Under the pieces are notes generated by a model. That model had not been told where the DNA came from and did no database searches. It saw nothing but the letters and a program-made list of their open reading frames with translations. Of a stretch of 64,000 nt of DNA, positions 51,171 through 59,557 are shown piece after piece. Origin of the DNA: Hymenobacter yonginensis (lineage in GTDB: Bacteria > Bacteroidota > Bacteroidia > Cytophagales > Hymenobacteraceae); NCBI RefSeq assembly GCF_027625995.1, contig NZ_CP115396.1, positions 2,356,001 to 2,420,000 on the forward strand. Reading direction: 5' to 3'. The first letter of the stretch is position 1. Each line of letters opens with the position of its first letter. The position numbers and the translations under genes were made by a program.

Positions 51171-53546
51171 ATGACTTTCTCCCGCTTTGTTGTGCTTACG
51201 CTGCTGACCAGCCTGGCCGCGCCCACTGCCATCCACGCCCAGAAGGCCCGACCCCGCCAGCCGGCCCGCACCGCCAAAACTGCCCGGCCGGCCGCAGCCC
51301 CGCTCACCGAAGCCACCATTGCCCGGCAGGTAGATGCCCTGCTGGCCCAGATGACGCTGGAAGAAAAAGTGGGCCAGATGACCCAGGTGACCATCGACGC
51401 CGTGACGCAGGGCAAGAACCGCTACAGCTCCGACGAGCCGCTGGCCCTCGACCCCGCCGACCTGCAGAAGGTGCTCGTGGACTACAAAATCGGCTCGGTG
51501 TTGAACTCGGCCAACAACCGCGCCCGCACGCCCGAACTCTGGTACACCACCGTGAAGCAGATGCAGGACGTGGCCACCCAGAAAACCCGCCTCAAAATCC
51601 CGATTATCTACGGTATTGATGCCGTGCACGGCGAAACCTACACGGCCGGGGCCACCATGTTTCCGCAGGAAATAGCGCAGGCTGCCAGCCGCAACCGTGC
51701 CTTGGTGCGCCGCGGCGCCGAAATATCGGCCTACGAAACCCGCGCCAGCAACATCCCGTGGGCCTTTTCGCCGGTGCTGGATCTGGGCTCCGATGCCCGC
51801 TCGCCCCGGCAATGGGAAACCTTCGGCGAAGACCCCTACCTAATTTCCGAGCTGGGCGTGCAGATGGTGCGCGGCTACGAAGGCGACCCGAACAATATCG
51901 GCGACCCGACCAAAGTTGCCTCCAGCATCAAGCACTTTCTGGGCTACCAGGTGCCGCAGTCGGGCAAGGACCGCACCAACGCCTACATCTCCGACGAGGC
52001 GCTGTATGAGTACCACGTGCCGCCGTTCCGGGCCGCCGTGGCCGCCGGCGCCCACACCATCATGATCAACTCGGGCCTCATCAACGGGGTGCCCATGCAC
52101 GCCAACTACGCCCTGCTCACCAAGCTGCTGAAGCAGGATCTGGGCTTCAAGGGACTGGCCGTGACCGACTGGCAGGACATCGAGAACCTCTACACCCGTG
52201 ACCATTTCGCCAAAGACCAGAAGGACGCCATCCGGCTAGCCATCAACGCCGGCATTGATATGTCGATGGTACCCTACCAGTACGAGCAGTTCTGCGACAA
52301 CCTGGTGGCGCTGGTGAAGGAAGGCCAGGTGAAGCAGGAGCGCATTGATGATGCCGTACGCCGGGTGCTGCGCGTGAAATACGCCCTCAACCTGTTTCAG
52401 CAGCCCAACACCAACCGCCAGGATTACCCGCTGTTCGGTAGCAAGGAGCACGAGCAGGCCAGCTACCAGATGGCCGCCGAAGCCATTACGCTGCTCAAGA
52501 ACACCGACAACATTCTGCCCCTGAAGAAAACCAGCAAGGTGCTGCTGGCCGGCCCCAACGCCAACTCCATGCGCACCCTGAACGGCGCCTGGACCTACTC
52601 CTGGCAGGGCGAGAAAACCGAGGAATTTGCCCAGCAGTACAACACCATTCTGGAGGCGGTGCAGAAGGAAATCGGGGCCCAGAACGTGCAGCACGTGCCC
52701 GGCGTGAGCTACAAGATGGACGGCAAGTACTACGAGGAGTACGCCGACAAGCTGGACGAAGCCGTGGCCGCCGCCCGCAACGTGGACGTGGTGCTGCTCT
52801 GCCTCGGCGAAAACTCCTACGTGGAAAAGCCCGGCGACCTGAACGACCTCTACCTCTCCGACCTGCAGACCCAGCTGGCCCAGCGCCTGCTGGCCACCGG
52901 CAAGCCCGTGGTGCTGGTGCTCAACGAAGGCCGCCCGCGCGTCATCAGCCGCATCGAGCCCGGCATGAAGGCCGTGGTGCAGACCTACCTACCCGGCAAC
53001 TTCGGCGGCGACGCCCTGGCCGACATCCTGTTCGGCGACGTGAACCCCTCCGGCAAGCTGCCCTACACCTACCCGCGCTACCCCAACGCCCTCATTTCCT
53101 ACATCCACAAGTACGCTGAGGAGCAGAGCAAGGCCGAAGGCGCCTACAACTACGAGGCCGATTACAACCCGCAGTACAAGTTCGGCGACGGCCTGAGCTA
53201 CACCACCTTCCGCTACGCCAATCTCACCGTCGACAAGGCCTCGCTGCCCAAAACTGGCCAGCTTACGGTATCGGTTCAGGTGACCAACAGCGGCGCCCGC
53301 GCCGGCCAGGAAGCCGTGCACCTCTACTCCTCCGACCTCTACGCCAGCCTGGTAGCGCCCGACATGCGCCGACTGCGCCGCTTCGAGAAAGTGAACCTCA
53401 AGCCCGGCGAAACCCGCACCGTCACGTTCACGCTGCCCGTTTCGGAGCTGAGCTACGCCGGCCCCGACGGCAAGCCGGTGCTGGAAGCCGGTGAGTTTGA
53501 GCTGCGCATCGCCGACCAGACCACCAAGTTCATGGTAACCGAATAG
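51171..53546 (+). CDS. GH3 beta-glucosidase
   Basis: The 791-residue enzyme has a signal peptide ending IHAQ, consistent with the periplasm. The N-terminal (beta/alpha)8 domain shows the substrate-binding DAVHGETYTAGATMFPQ and the nucleophile D333 in AVTDWQDIENL. The alpha/beta sandwich domain (about 440-640) has the GENSYVEKPGDL segment with the candidate acid/base Glu, and a fibronectin III-like domain ends the protein (about 690-790). It should release glucose from beta-oligosaccharides imported by SusCD. It ends the locus, and a terminator follows. Confidence 0.9.
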   Translation: MTFSRFVVLTLLTSLAAPTAIHAQKARPRQPARTAKTARPAAAPLTEATIARQVDALLAQMTLEEKVGQMTQVTIDAVTQGKNRYSSDEPLALDPADLQKVLVDYKIGSVLNSANNRARTPELWYTTVKQMQDVATQKTRLKIPIIYGIDAVHGETYTAGATMFPQEIAQAASRNRALVRRGAEISAYETRASNIPWAFSPVLDLGSDARSPRQWETFGEDPYLISELGVQMVRGYEGDPNNIGDPTKVASSIKHFLGYQVPQSGKDRTNAYISDEALYEYHVPPFRAAVAAGAHTIMINSGLINGVPMHANYALLTKLLKQDLGFKGLAVTDWQDIENLYTRDHFAKDQKDAIRLAINAGIDMSMVPYQYEQFCDNLVALVKEGQVKQERIDDAVRRVLRVKYALNLFQQPNTNRQDYPLFGSKEHEQASYQMAAEAITLLKNTDNILPLKKTSKVLLAGPNANSMRTLNGAWTYSWQGEKTEEFAQQYNTILEAVQKEIGAQNVQHVPGVSYKMDGKYYEEYADKLDEAVAAARNVDVVLLCLGENSYVEKPGDLNDLYLSDLQTQLAQRLLATGKPVVLVLNEGRPRVISRIEPGMKAVVQTYLPGNFGGDALADILFGDVNPSGKLPYTYPRYPNALISYIHKYAEEQSKAEGAYNYEADYNPQYKFGDGLSYTTFRYANLTVDKASLPKTGQLTVSVQVTNSGARAGQEAVHLYSSDLYASLVAPDMRRLRRFEKVNLKPGETRTVTFTLPVSELSYAGPDGKPVLEAGEFELRIADQTTKFMVTE

Positions 53547-53592
53547 CTTGAAACCCCGCCGCTGCAATTGGCGGCGGCAGCTCTATCTTTAT

Positions 53593-53624
53593 CGGCCCGG
53601 CTGCCTGTGCAGCCGGGCCGTTTT
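53593..53624 (+). terminator. Terminator after the GH3 gene
   Basis: A perfect 12-bp stem CGGCCCGGCTGC/GCAGCCGGGCCG with loop CTGT is followed by TTTT. Confidence 0.92.
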
Positions 53625-53635
53625 ATGTTGCTGCT

Positions 53636-54205
53636 ATGTCTATTCGTCTGGTTACAATTATGCTGGAACGCCGGGGCCGAAAGCACTGCTTTGGCGCGCT
53701 GCTGATGGCGGCGGTTTTCGCCTATGGCGGCCTGTGGGTGGTGGCCGGCGCCCTGGCCCTGTTTGCCCTGTTCCTGGTTGGATACTCCTCGCAGTGGCAG
53801 CTCGACATCCGTACCCGCCAGTACCGGCACGGCGTCAGCCTGTTCGGAATGCACCTGGGTTCCGACTGGCTCCGCCTGCCCGACGTGCAGCGCGTAGTAA
53901 TCCGCTACTTCTCCGATTTCGCGGTGACCGACAGCGGCTACAGCGACGGCGACGAGTCCAGCAAAGACCGGCGCTACATCCTGCTGCTGTCGGTGCCGGA
54001 GTCGGCGCAGGGGCTGGTGGTGGCGCAGCTTCGCAATCAGCAGCAGGCGGTGCAGCTGGGCTGCCAGCTGGGCCGGGCGCTGGGCTTGCCCGTGCTGGAG
54101 TGCGACCGGTACGGCGAGCTGACGGTGGTGGAGGAAGCCGATCCAGCTGACAATCGAGCCTACAATCCGCCGCATTTCGAGCCTGCGCCTTCAATAGAAA
54201 CTTGA
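53636..54205 (+). CDS. Small membrane protein of unknown function
   Basis: The 189-residue protein has a hydrophobic hairpin (about 20-48) and a soluble domain. The latter contains WQLDIRTRQYRHGVSLFG, then VQRVVIRYFSDF, then RYILLLSVP, a pattern of short strands like PH-domain membrane proteins. No catalytic motif is seen. It converges on the UbiB-like gene with a 28-nt gap. Confidence 0.55.
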   Translation: MSIRLVTIMLERRGRKHCFGALLMAAVFAYGGLWVVAGALALFALFLVGYSSQWQLDIRTRQYRHGVSLFGMHLGSDWLRLPDVQRVVIRYFSDFAVTDSGYSDGDESSKDRRYILLLSVPESAQGLVVAQLRNQQQAVQLGCQLGRALGLPVLECDRYGELTVVEEADPADNRAYNPPHFEPAPSIET

Positions 54206-54233
54206 TTTAAGGCGGCGCTGCAGCACGGTTCCG

Positions 54234-55925
54234 CTACTCCGTCCGCCGCTCCTTCTTGGTGCCCAGAATAAACAGAATCAGCAGCAGAAACGCCGCCAGC
54301 CCCAGGCTGTACCACGTCACGACGGGCAGGCCGCGGTAGTAGGGCATCTGGCCGGCGGGGTAGCGGCCCAGCAAGCTCAGGCCCGCAAACAGGATCAGCG
54401 CCACCGACACAGCCGCCAGAATGCCGCGGCTCACCAGCTGGTCGGCTTTGTGCAGCAGCAGCTGGTAGCCACTCAGCTCGATGCGCACGCGCAGGTCGCC
54501 GCGTGAGATTTTGCGCACAATCTGCCGGATATCGGCCGGCAGCGTCTGGATGAGGGCCAGCAGCTGGGTGCCGGTGTATTCGGCTTCGCTGAGGATGTTC
54601 TCGGTGGAATACTGCTCGGCCACGATGCGCGCGCCGTAGGGCCGCACAAACTCGAACGTATTGAAGCGCGGGTGCAGCACCTTGCCGATGCCCTCCAGAA
54701 TCACGAGGGCCCGCAGAATCAGGAACACGGCGCCCGGCACTTGCAGCTTATAATTGTAGATGACGTTCTGCAGCGCGTCGGCCAGGTCCGACATGCTCAT
54801 GTCCTTGACGTCGAGCGAAGCAAAATCCTCAATCAGCTCGCCCAGCGACGCCTCAAACGCCCGCATATCCGGAATATCCGACGTAAGCGCCAGCCGCCGG
54901 AAGCTCAGGGCCATGCCGCGCGGGTCCTGCCGCGCCATGCCAATGAACACGCCCGCAAAGGCGTATTTCTGCTGCTTGCTGAGCTTGCCCACCATCCCAA
55001 AGTCGATGAGCACCAGCGTGCCATCGGGACGCACCAGCACGTTGCCGGGGTGCGGATCAGCGTGGAAGATGCCGAACTCGAATATCTGCGTCAGGTAGAT
55101 ATCCATGCCGGTTTCGGCCACTTTCTCCGGGCTCAGGTCCCAGGCTAGCAGCTGCGGCTTGTCCGTGATTTTGCAGCCGCTCACAAACTCAATCACCAGA
55201 ATCCGGGCCGTGCTCAGCTCGCGGTAGGGCTTCGGAATGTAGAAGGTTTCGTAGTTCTCGTAGAGCGAGCGGAACTGCTCCATGCTGCGGGCCTCGGAGG
55301 TATAGTCCAGCTCCTTGGTCATACTCCGCTCGAAGGCGTCCACAACGTCCTGGGGGTTGCTCAAGCCCTGCTTGCGCAGGAAACCGGCCGTCAGGCGCAC
55401 CAGCTCGTTGAGCAAAGCCAGATCGGAGCGCACCTTTTCCGGCACGCCGGGGCGCTGCACCTTCACCACCACTTCCTCGCCCGTGAGCAGCCGCGCCCGG
55501 TGCACCTGCCCGATACTGGCCGAGCCCAGCGGCACGTCGTCGAACTCAGCAAATACCTCCTCCAGCGGCTGCCCCATTTCCCGCTCGATGATGGCCTTGG
55601 CCACCTGCACGTCGAAGGGCGGCACGTTGCTCTGCAGCTTCTCAAACTCATCGATCAGCGGCTGCGGCAGCAGGTCGGCGCGGTTGCTCATGGCCTGCGC
55701 CAGCTTGATGAACGTAGGCCCCAGCTCCTCGATAATCATCCGGATCCGCTGCCAGCGCGTGGTTTCAAACACGGCCTGCTCGCCCTCCTGCCACGAAAGG
55801 CGCCGGCTCCGCGTCACCAGGCGCCGCAGCGGCGTGCTCGTCACCACGTCTTCAAAGCCGTAGCGGATCAGCACCTCCGCCACTTGCCGGATGCGGGTCA
55901 GGTTGGATATCGTTTGCTTGAACAT
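54234..55925 (-). CDS. ABC1/UbiB atypical kinase family protein
   Basis: The 563-residue protein shows UbiB/ADCK features: the KxGQ-type motif as FIKLAQAMSNRADLLP (about 72), GSASIGQVHRA, the VVKVQRPG lysine segment, DPHPGNVLV and the D-F-G motif in VLIDFGMVGKL. Two C-terminal hydrophobic segments (about 505-555) anchor it. E. coli UbiB supports ubiquinone synthesis; here menaquinone or lipid roles are possible. The start at 55925 lies 1 nt from the left arm of a long inverted repeat, so the ribosome-binding region lies in the repeat. Confidence 0.82.
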   Translation of the reverse strand: MFKQTISNLTRIRQVAEVLIRYGFEDVVTSTPLRRLVTRSRRLSWQEGEQAVFETTRWQRIRMIIEELGPTFIKLAQAMSNRADLLPQPLIDEFEKLQSNVPPFDVQVAKAIIEREMGQPLEEVFAEFDDVPLGSASIGQVHRARLLTGEEVVVKVQRPGVPEKVRSDLALLNELVRLTAGFLRKQGLSNPQDVVDAFERSMTKELDYTSEARSMEQFRSLYENYETFYIPKPYRELSTARILVIEFVSGCKITDKPQLLAWDLSPEKVAETGMDIYLTQIFEFGIFHADPHPGNVLVRPDGTLVLIDFGMVGKLSKQQKYAFAGVFIGMARQDPRGMALSFRRLALTSDIPDMRAFEASLGELIEDFASLDVKDMSMSDLADALQNVIYNYKLQVPGAVFLILRALVILEGIGKVLHPRFNTFEFVRPYGARIVAEQYSTENILSEAEYTGTQLLALIQTLPADIRQIVRKISRGDLRVRIELSGYQLLLHKADQLVSRGILAAVSVALILFAGLSLLGRYPAGQMPYYRGLPVVTWYSLGLAAFLLLILFILGTKKERRTE

Positions 55926-55926
55926 G

Positions 55927-56098
55927 AATCGCAGATTTTGCGGATTTTACGGATTTCGCAGATTGAGCGGTGCTGTTTCAGACGTTCAGGCAGCAGCTAA
56001 ACAGCCACGCGGCAGCGAAATCAGTGGACGCCAGCCGCAAAGCTATTCCAACCAGCCACAATCCGCGAAATCCCCTGAAATCTGCAAAATCTGTGATC
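55927..56098. repeat. Second copy of the long inverted repeat family
   Basis: The left arm (55927-55965) and right arm (56059-56098) pair over most of about 40 nt, sharing CAGATTTTGC, GATTT and GGATTTCGC words. Like the element at 29978-30106 it has ATCrCAGAT ends and GATTTCGC cores, and it abuts a start codon (UbiB-like gene, minus strand). Confidence 0.85.
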
Positions 56099-56101
56099 AA
56101 A

Positions 56102-56132
56102 AAACCCCGCCCGTAAAGCACGGACGGGGTTT
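56102..56132 (-). terminator. Terminator of the phasin-like gene
   Basis: A 13-bp stem with one mismatch (AAACCCCGCCCGT with ACGGACGGGGTTT), 24 nt past the stop, followed on the minus strand by a short T-run. Confidence 0.75.
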
Positions 56133-56156
56133 CCAGCGGCACAAAGCCGCGCGGTA

Positions 56157-56708
56157 TTAGGAGTTAGCCTGCGACGACGACGAAGCCGCGCCGGCTGCTT
56201 TGTTTTCTTCTTTCTTAGCGGCACCAGCCGAGCCGGCAGCCGATTTCTGCGTTTTGCTGGCAGCAGCGCTGGTTTTGTCAGCAGCCTTCTTCACCGTGGA
56301 AGCGGCTTTGCTGGTGGCGCTGGCTACAGCCCCTTTGGCGGCCGCAGCCGTTTTGCTGACCGGAGCTTTGGCAGCAGGCTTAGTAGCCCCGTTCTTGACG
56401 CCACCTCCCCCAGAAGCTGAAGTAGATTTTGAGCTGCCTTTCACGGTACGCTTCAGTTCCTCTACCTCTGCGTTGGGCGCTACGCCTACCGTCTTCATCA
56501 TTTTTGCGGCCAAGCCCTGCACCTGCTTCTCCAGCTCCTTGCGCTTGGTTTCGCCGTTTTTCTTCAGCTCGTCCATGATCTTGGCCCCTTCCTTCTCCGA
56601 CAGCTTGCTCTCTTTCACCAGCGTGTCGATGGTTTTCTGCACCCGGTCGGTGGTGAGCGAAACAAAGCCTACGCCGGCGTTAACGAACTTCTTAAATAGA
56701 TCTTCCAT
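56157..56708 (-). CDS. Phasin-like protein with lysine/alanine-rich tail
   Basis: The 183-residue protein has an N-terminal helical domain of about 90 residues (LFKKFVNAGVGFVSLTTDRV, then SEKEGAKIMDELKKNGE) of the phasin/PhaF kind. The C-terminal half is a low-complexity tail of Lys, Ala, Ser and Pro, resembling the H1-like tail of PhaF. Phasins coat polyhydroxyalkanoate granules, and PhaF-like tails bind DNA; neither is shown here and no pha genes are in the window. A TAGGTTTG -7 match lies at 56809-56816 on the minus strand, about 100 nt upstream. Confidence 0.7.
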   Translation of the reverse strand: MEDLFKKFVNAGVGFVSLTTDRVQKTIDTLVKESKLSEKEGAKIMDELKKNGETKRKELEKQVQGLAAKMMKTVGVAPNAEVEELKRTVKGSSKSTSASGGGGVKNGATKPAAKAPVSKTAAAAKGAVASATSKAASTVKKAADKTSAAASKTQKSAAGSAGAAKKEENKAAGAASSSSQANS

Positions 56709-56947
56709 GAGACTGTAGGGGATTGGAAAATGAAGGTGAGAGAATGTGAAACCCGGTACCGCAAAAATGCTGACCGGAAAAAGTAGTATGCAAGCCGACT
56801 ACTTGACGCAAACCTACGAAAACGCCGCTATATAGTTGGATATGAGGATTGAAAATTTATCCATGCTGCTTACTGGCGTCTGTAAAAAAGCAAATTCAAG
56901 GCCTCTAAATGCCCAATTGAACGGTTTTCAGCCCGCTCAATTGGCCG

Positions 56948-57934
56948 CTACACCTGCGGCCGTGGGCGGTACGGCGTAGCTGAGCGGGCTTTCTGGCTGG
57001 CGCGCTCAGCTACTGCCTGCGCTGCCTCCTGAGCCGCCCACACACCCCGCGCGAAGTCCCCAACCTGCGCCAGCGCCAGCCGCGCTTCCGGCACGAAGCG
57101 CCAGAACAAATGCCACCAGTGCACCAGCCCCCCAAACACCTGCAGCGTGACAGGTACGCCCACGGCCCGAGCCTTCTGCGTGAAATGCAGCACGTCGTCG
57201 TGCAGCACTTCGGCGTCGGAAATCTGAATCAGGAGTGGCGGCAGATCGTGCAGTTGGGCGCGCACCGGCGAGAGCAGCGGGTGGGCCAGCGGCGTCTCGT
57301 GGGCGTACATGCCGCCCCACCCCCGGATTTCGAGGGCCTCGAGCAGCTGGCTTTCCTCGCGGCACACCTGCCGGAGCGTGGCGGTGGGCAGCACCAGGTC
57401 GGTCCAGGGCGAGAGGCCGATGGCGGCGGCGGGCAGCGGCTGGCCGGCGTCGCGCAGGTGTAGCAGCAGCGCCAGAGCCAGTCCGCCCCCGGCCGAGTCG
57501 CCGGCTACCATGATGTTGTGCGCGGCGTAGCCTTCGGCCAGCAGCCAGTCATAGGCCAGCCGGGCATCGTCGAGGGCGGCCGGAAACGGATACTCGGGCG
57601 CTTTGCGGTAGTTGATAACTAGCGTGTTGAGCTGGCAGCTGCGGGCCAGCACGCCCACCAGGGAGCGGTGCGTATTCAGGGAACCCAGCACGTAGCCGCC
57701 GCCGTGCAGATACAGCAGCACCCGCCCGGCGGGCGCGCCGGCCGGCCGCAGCCATTCAGCGGCCATGCCGTCCACGTCGGTTTCTTCCAGAAACACGTTC
57801 CAGGGCACAAACTGAAACAGGGCGGCCGCCTCGGTGGCCAGCCGCATGGTAGTGAGGCGGGGGCGCTGCCGGGCAAGCGGGCCGGTGGCAGCCGCCAGAA
57901 ACTGCTTGAGCAGCAGGTGCTGAGGAGAAGGCAT
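56948..57934 (-). CDS. HSL-family alpha/beta hydrolase
   Basis: The 328-residue protein has the oxyanion motif HGGG (77-80), then the nucleophile elbow G-D-S147-A-G-G, which define the hormone-sensitive lipase (class IV) esterases. A catalytic His segment lies near residue 275 (VFGGLVHWWHLF), and an Asp candidate near 245 (ISDAEVL). There is no signal peptide, so it is likely cytoplasmic. The substrate is unknown. It is transcribed alone, downstream of the PlsC-like gene with about 220 bp between. Confidence 0.85.
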   Translation of the reverse strand: MPSPQHLLLKQFLAAATGPLARQRPRLTTMRLATEAAALFQFVPWNVFLEETDVDGMAAEWLRPAGAPAGRVLLYLHGGGYVLGSLNTHRSLVGVLARSCQLNTLVINYRKAPEYPFPAALDDARLAYDWLLAEGYAAHNIMVAGDSAGGGLALALLLHLRDAGQPLPAAAIGLSPWTDLVLPTATLRQVCREESQLLEALEIRGWGGMYAHETPLAHPLLSPVRAQLHDLPPLLIQISDAEVLHDDVLHFTQKARAVGVPVTLQVFGGLVHWWHLFWRFVPEARLALAQVGDFARGVWAAQEAAQAVAERASQKARSATPYRPRPQV

Positions 57935-58155
57935 CAGAAAAGCACGTGGGAATTGGGCAGAAACCGGAGCAGAACGGTGGAATGCCGGAGCCGTCCACCA
58001 CCACTATGCCAGATACGCACGGTGGCAACGATAAGATACTGATTTACTTGAACTCCACCTGAAAAAAGCCACCGCCACCAGTTCCCGAAACGGCCGATCC
58101 TCCGGCCGCCGCCTTTCCGCACCAGGCAGCCAGGCGCTGCGAGGTAGCTACGGCG

Positions 58156-59319
58156 TTACGGCTTTTCGCCGATGCGGTGGCCGCGGTAGCCGCGGATGGC
58201 AATCGGAATCCAGCCCAGAATCGGGATGAAAAAGGACAGGGTGAAGGGGTTGCGCCACACCATCCGGAGCCAGGCACCCGGCTTGTCGAGCTGCATCTTG
58301 AAGTCGCGGCGCCCTTCGCGCACGTACAGGCGCTCGAACTCCTGAAACAGCGCCGGCCAGGCCACGGGCAGGAAAAACGGGAAGCAGCGCCAGTTGGCCT
58401 TCATGCGCTGCCACAGCTCGCGCCAGCGGTAGGGCTGCTGCCCGTGCTTGGCCACGGCGGCGTCCAGCTCGGCCTGCATCAGCAGCCGCACCTTTTCCGA
58501 GAGGGCCGTGTAGTCTTCGCGCGTCATGTCGGCGGGGTCCTTGTCGAGCATCTCGTAGGGCCGGATGCGCGAGCCCAGCACAAACGTAAGCTTGGCCGGA
58601 AAGGCCATGTAGAACGACCACGGCTGCAGCAGCACCAGCAGCACAATGGGCCCCAGCGGAATAAACGGAATCCCGATTTTCTTGCTCAGGTTGTTGAGCC
58701 AGGGCCAGCTGTAGGCGTAGGGGTTGAGGTATTCGCCGTTGATGGTGTAGAACGGCACTACGTCGGTGCGGTGTGTGATGCTGTGGCGCACCATGCTGGA
58801 AGCCAAGCGCTGCAACTCGTACTTTTTGTTGAACCCCTTCCCGATGCCCGGCACGCCCTCCGGGTACAACATCAGGTTGTGGTCCTGGTAGTACATCATC
58901 GTCTCGAAGTTGAGCGTGGTGGCATCCACGCAGCCGCACTTCTTCCAGAATTCCTTCACCTGAAACGGGTTCATGAGCGTGGACTGCGAGAGCAGCGGCG
59001 CCGACAGCGGCCGGGGCAGCCCGCGCTGACCCGGCAGCGTGCGCCACATGTGTGCCAGGGCCACAATGGCATCCCAAGGAAAAGCCATGCCCGAGTGGTT
59101 GGAGGCGAAGATCAGGGGCACATCCGGGTCGTTGCGCTCCGGGAAGTTTTCGAATCCTACCAGCTCCGAGCGAAACCAGACGGCATCCAGCAGCTGCAGG
59201 ATGTTGTTGTCGAGGGTTTGCACGAAGTCTTCCTCGAAATAATCGGAGTAGATGTGCTGGTTGGCTTGGATGGCGGGAGGCGGCTGGGGCAGCGCGGCAG
59301 GCGTGGTAGCCGTGGGCAT
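58156..59319 (-). CDS. PlsC-like glycerolipid acyltransferase
   Basis: The start at 59319 (MPTATTPAALPQPPP) gives 387 residues; longer frames from 59397 or 59439 add Arg-rich sequence of doubtful value. The acyltransferase block shows IFASNHSGMAFPWDA, with His and Asp spaced as in DGAT/PlsC-type enzymes rather than the classical HX4D, and YPEGVPG near 190. Two hydrophobic stretches (about 225-265 and 365-380) suggest membrane association. It likely transfers acyl chains to a lipid acceptor. Confidence 0.75.
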   Translation of the reverse strand: MPTATTPAALPQPPPAIQANQHIYSDYFEEDFVQTLDNNILQLLDAVWFRSELVGFENFPERNDPDVPLIFASNHSGMAFPWDAIVALAHMWRTLPGQRGLPRPLSAPLLSQSTLMNPFQVKEFWKKCGCVDATTLNFETMMYYQDHNLMLYPEGVPGIGKGFNKKYELQRLASSMVRHSITHRTDVVPFYTINGEYLNPYAYSWPWLNNLSKKIGIPFIPLGPIVLLVLLQPWSFYMAFPAKLTFVLGSRIRPYEMLDKDPADMTREDYTALSEKVRLLMQAELDAAVAKHGQQPYRWRELWQRMKANWRCFPFFLPVAWPALFQEFERLYVREGRRDFKMQLDKPGAWLRMVWRNPFTLSFFIPILGWIPIAIRGYRGHRIGEKP

Positions 59320-59525
59320 CGGGAAGCGGAATGGGCGGGCGGAGAGGATAAACCGGAATAGCAGCGCCGGGTGGCGGCGGGCTTCTAATGTAGGCATTTT
59401 ACGCGCCAGGGCAAATCCAGGACGCCCACCGGACGCCATACCGCCATGTCAGCGCAGCTTCGGCCTCTCGCACGCATTCTACCTTACCTTTTATAAGCAT
59501 ATTTTATATAGATTTAATTAAATTG

Positions 59526-59533
59526 TATATTTG
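59526..59533 (+). promoter_or_regulatory. -7 element of the metalloprotease gene
   Basis: TATATTTG matches TAnnTTTG and lies 24 nt before the ATG at 59558. The upstream DNA is AT-rich but has no clear TTG at the expected distance. Confidence 0.5.
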
Positions 59534-59557
59534 CAATATATTCATTCTCGCCTCGGC

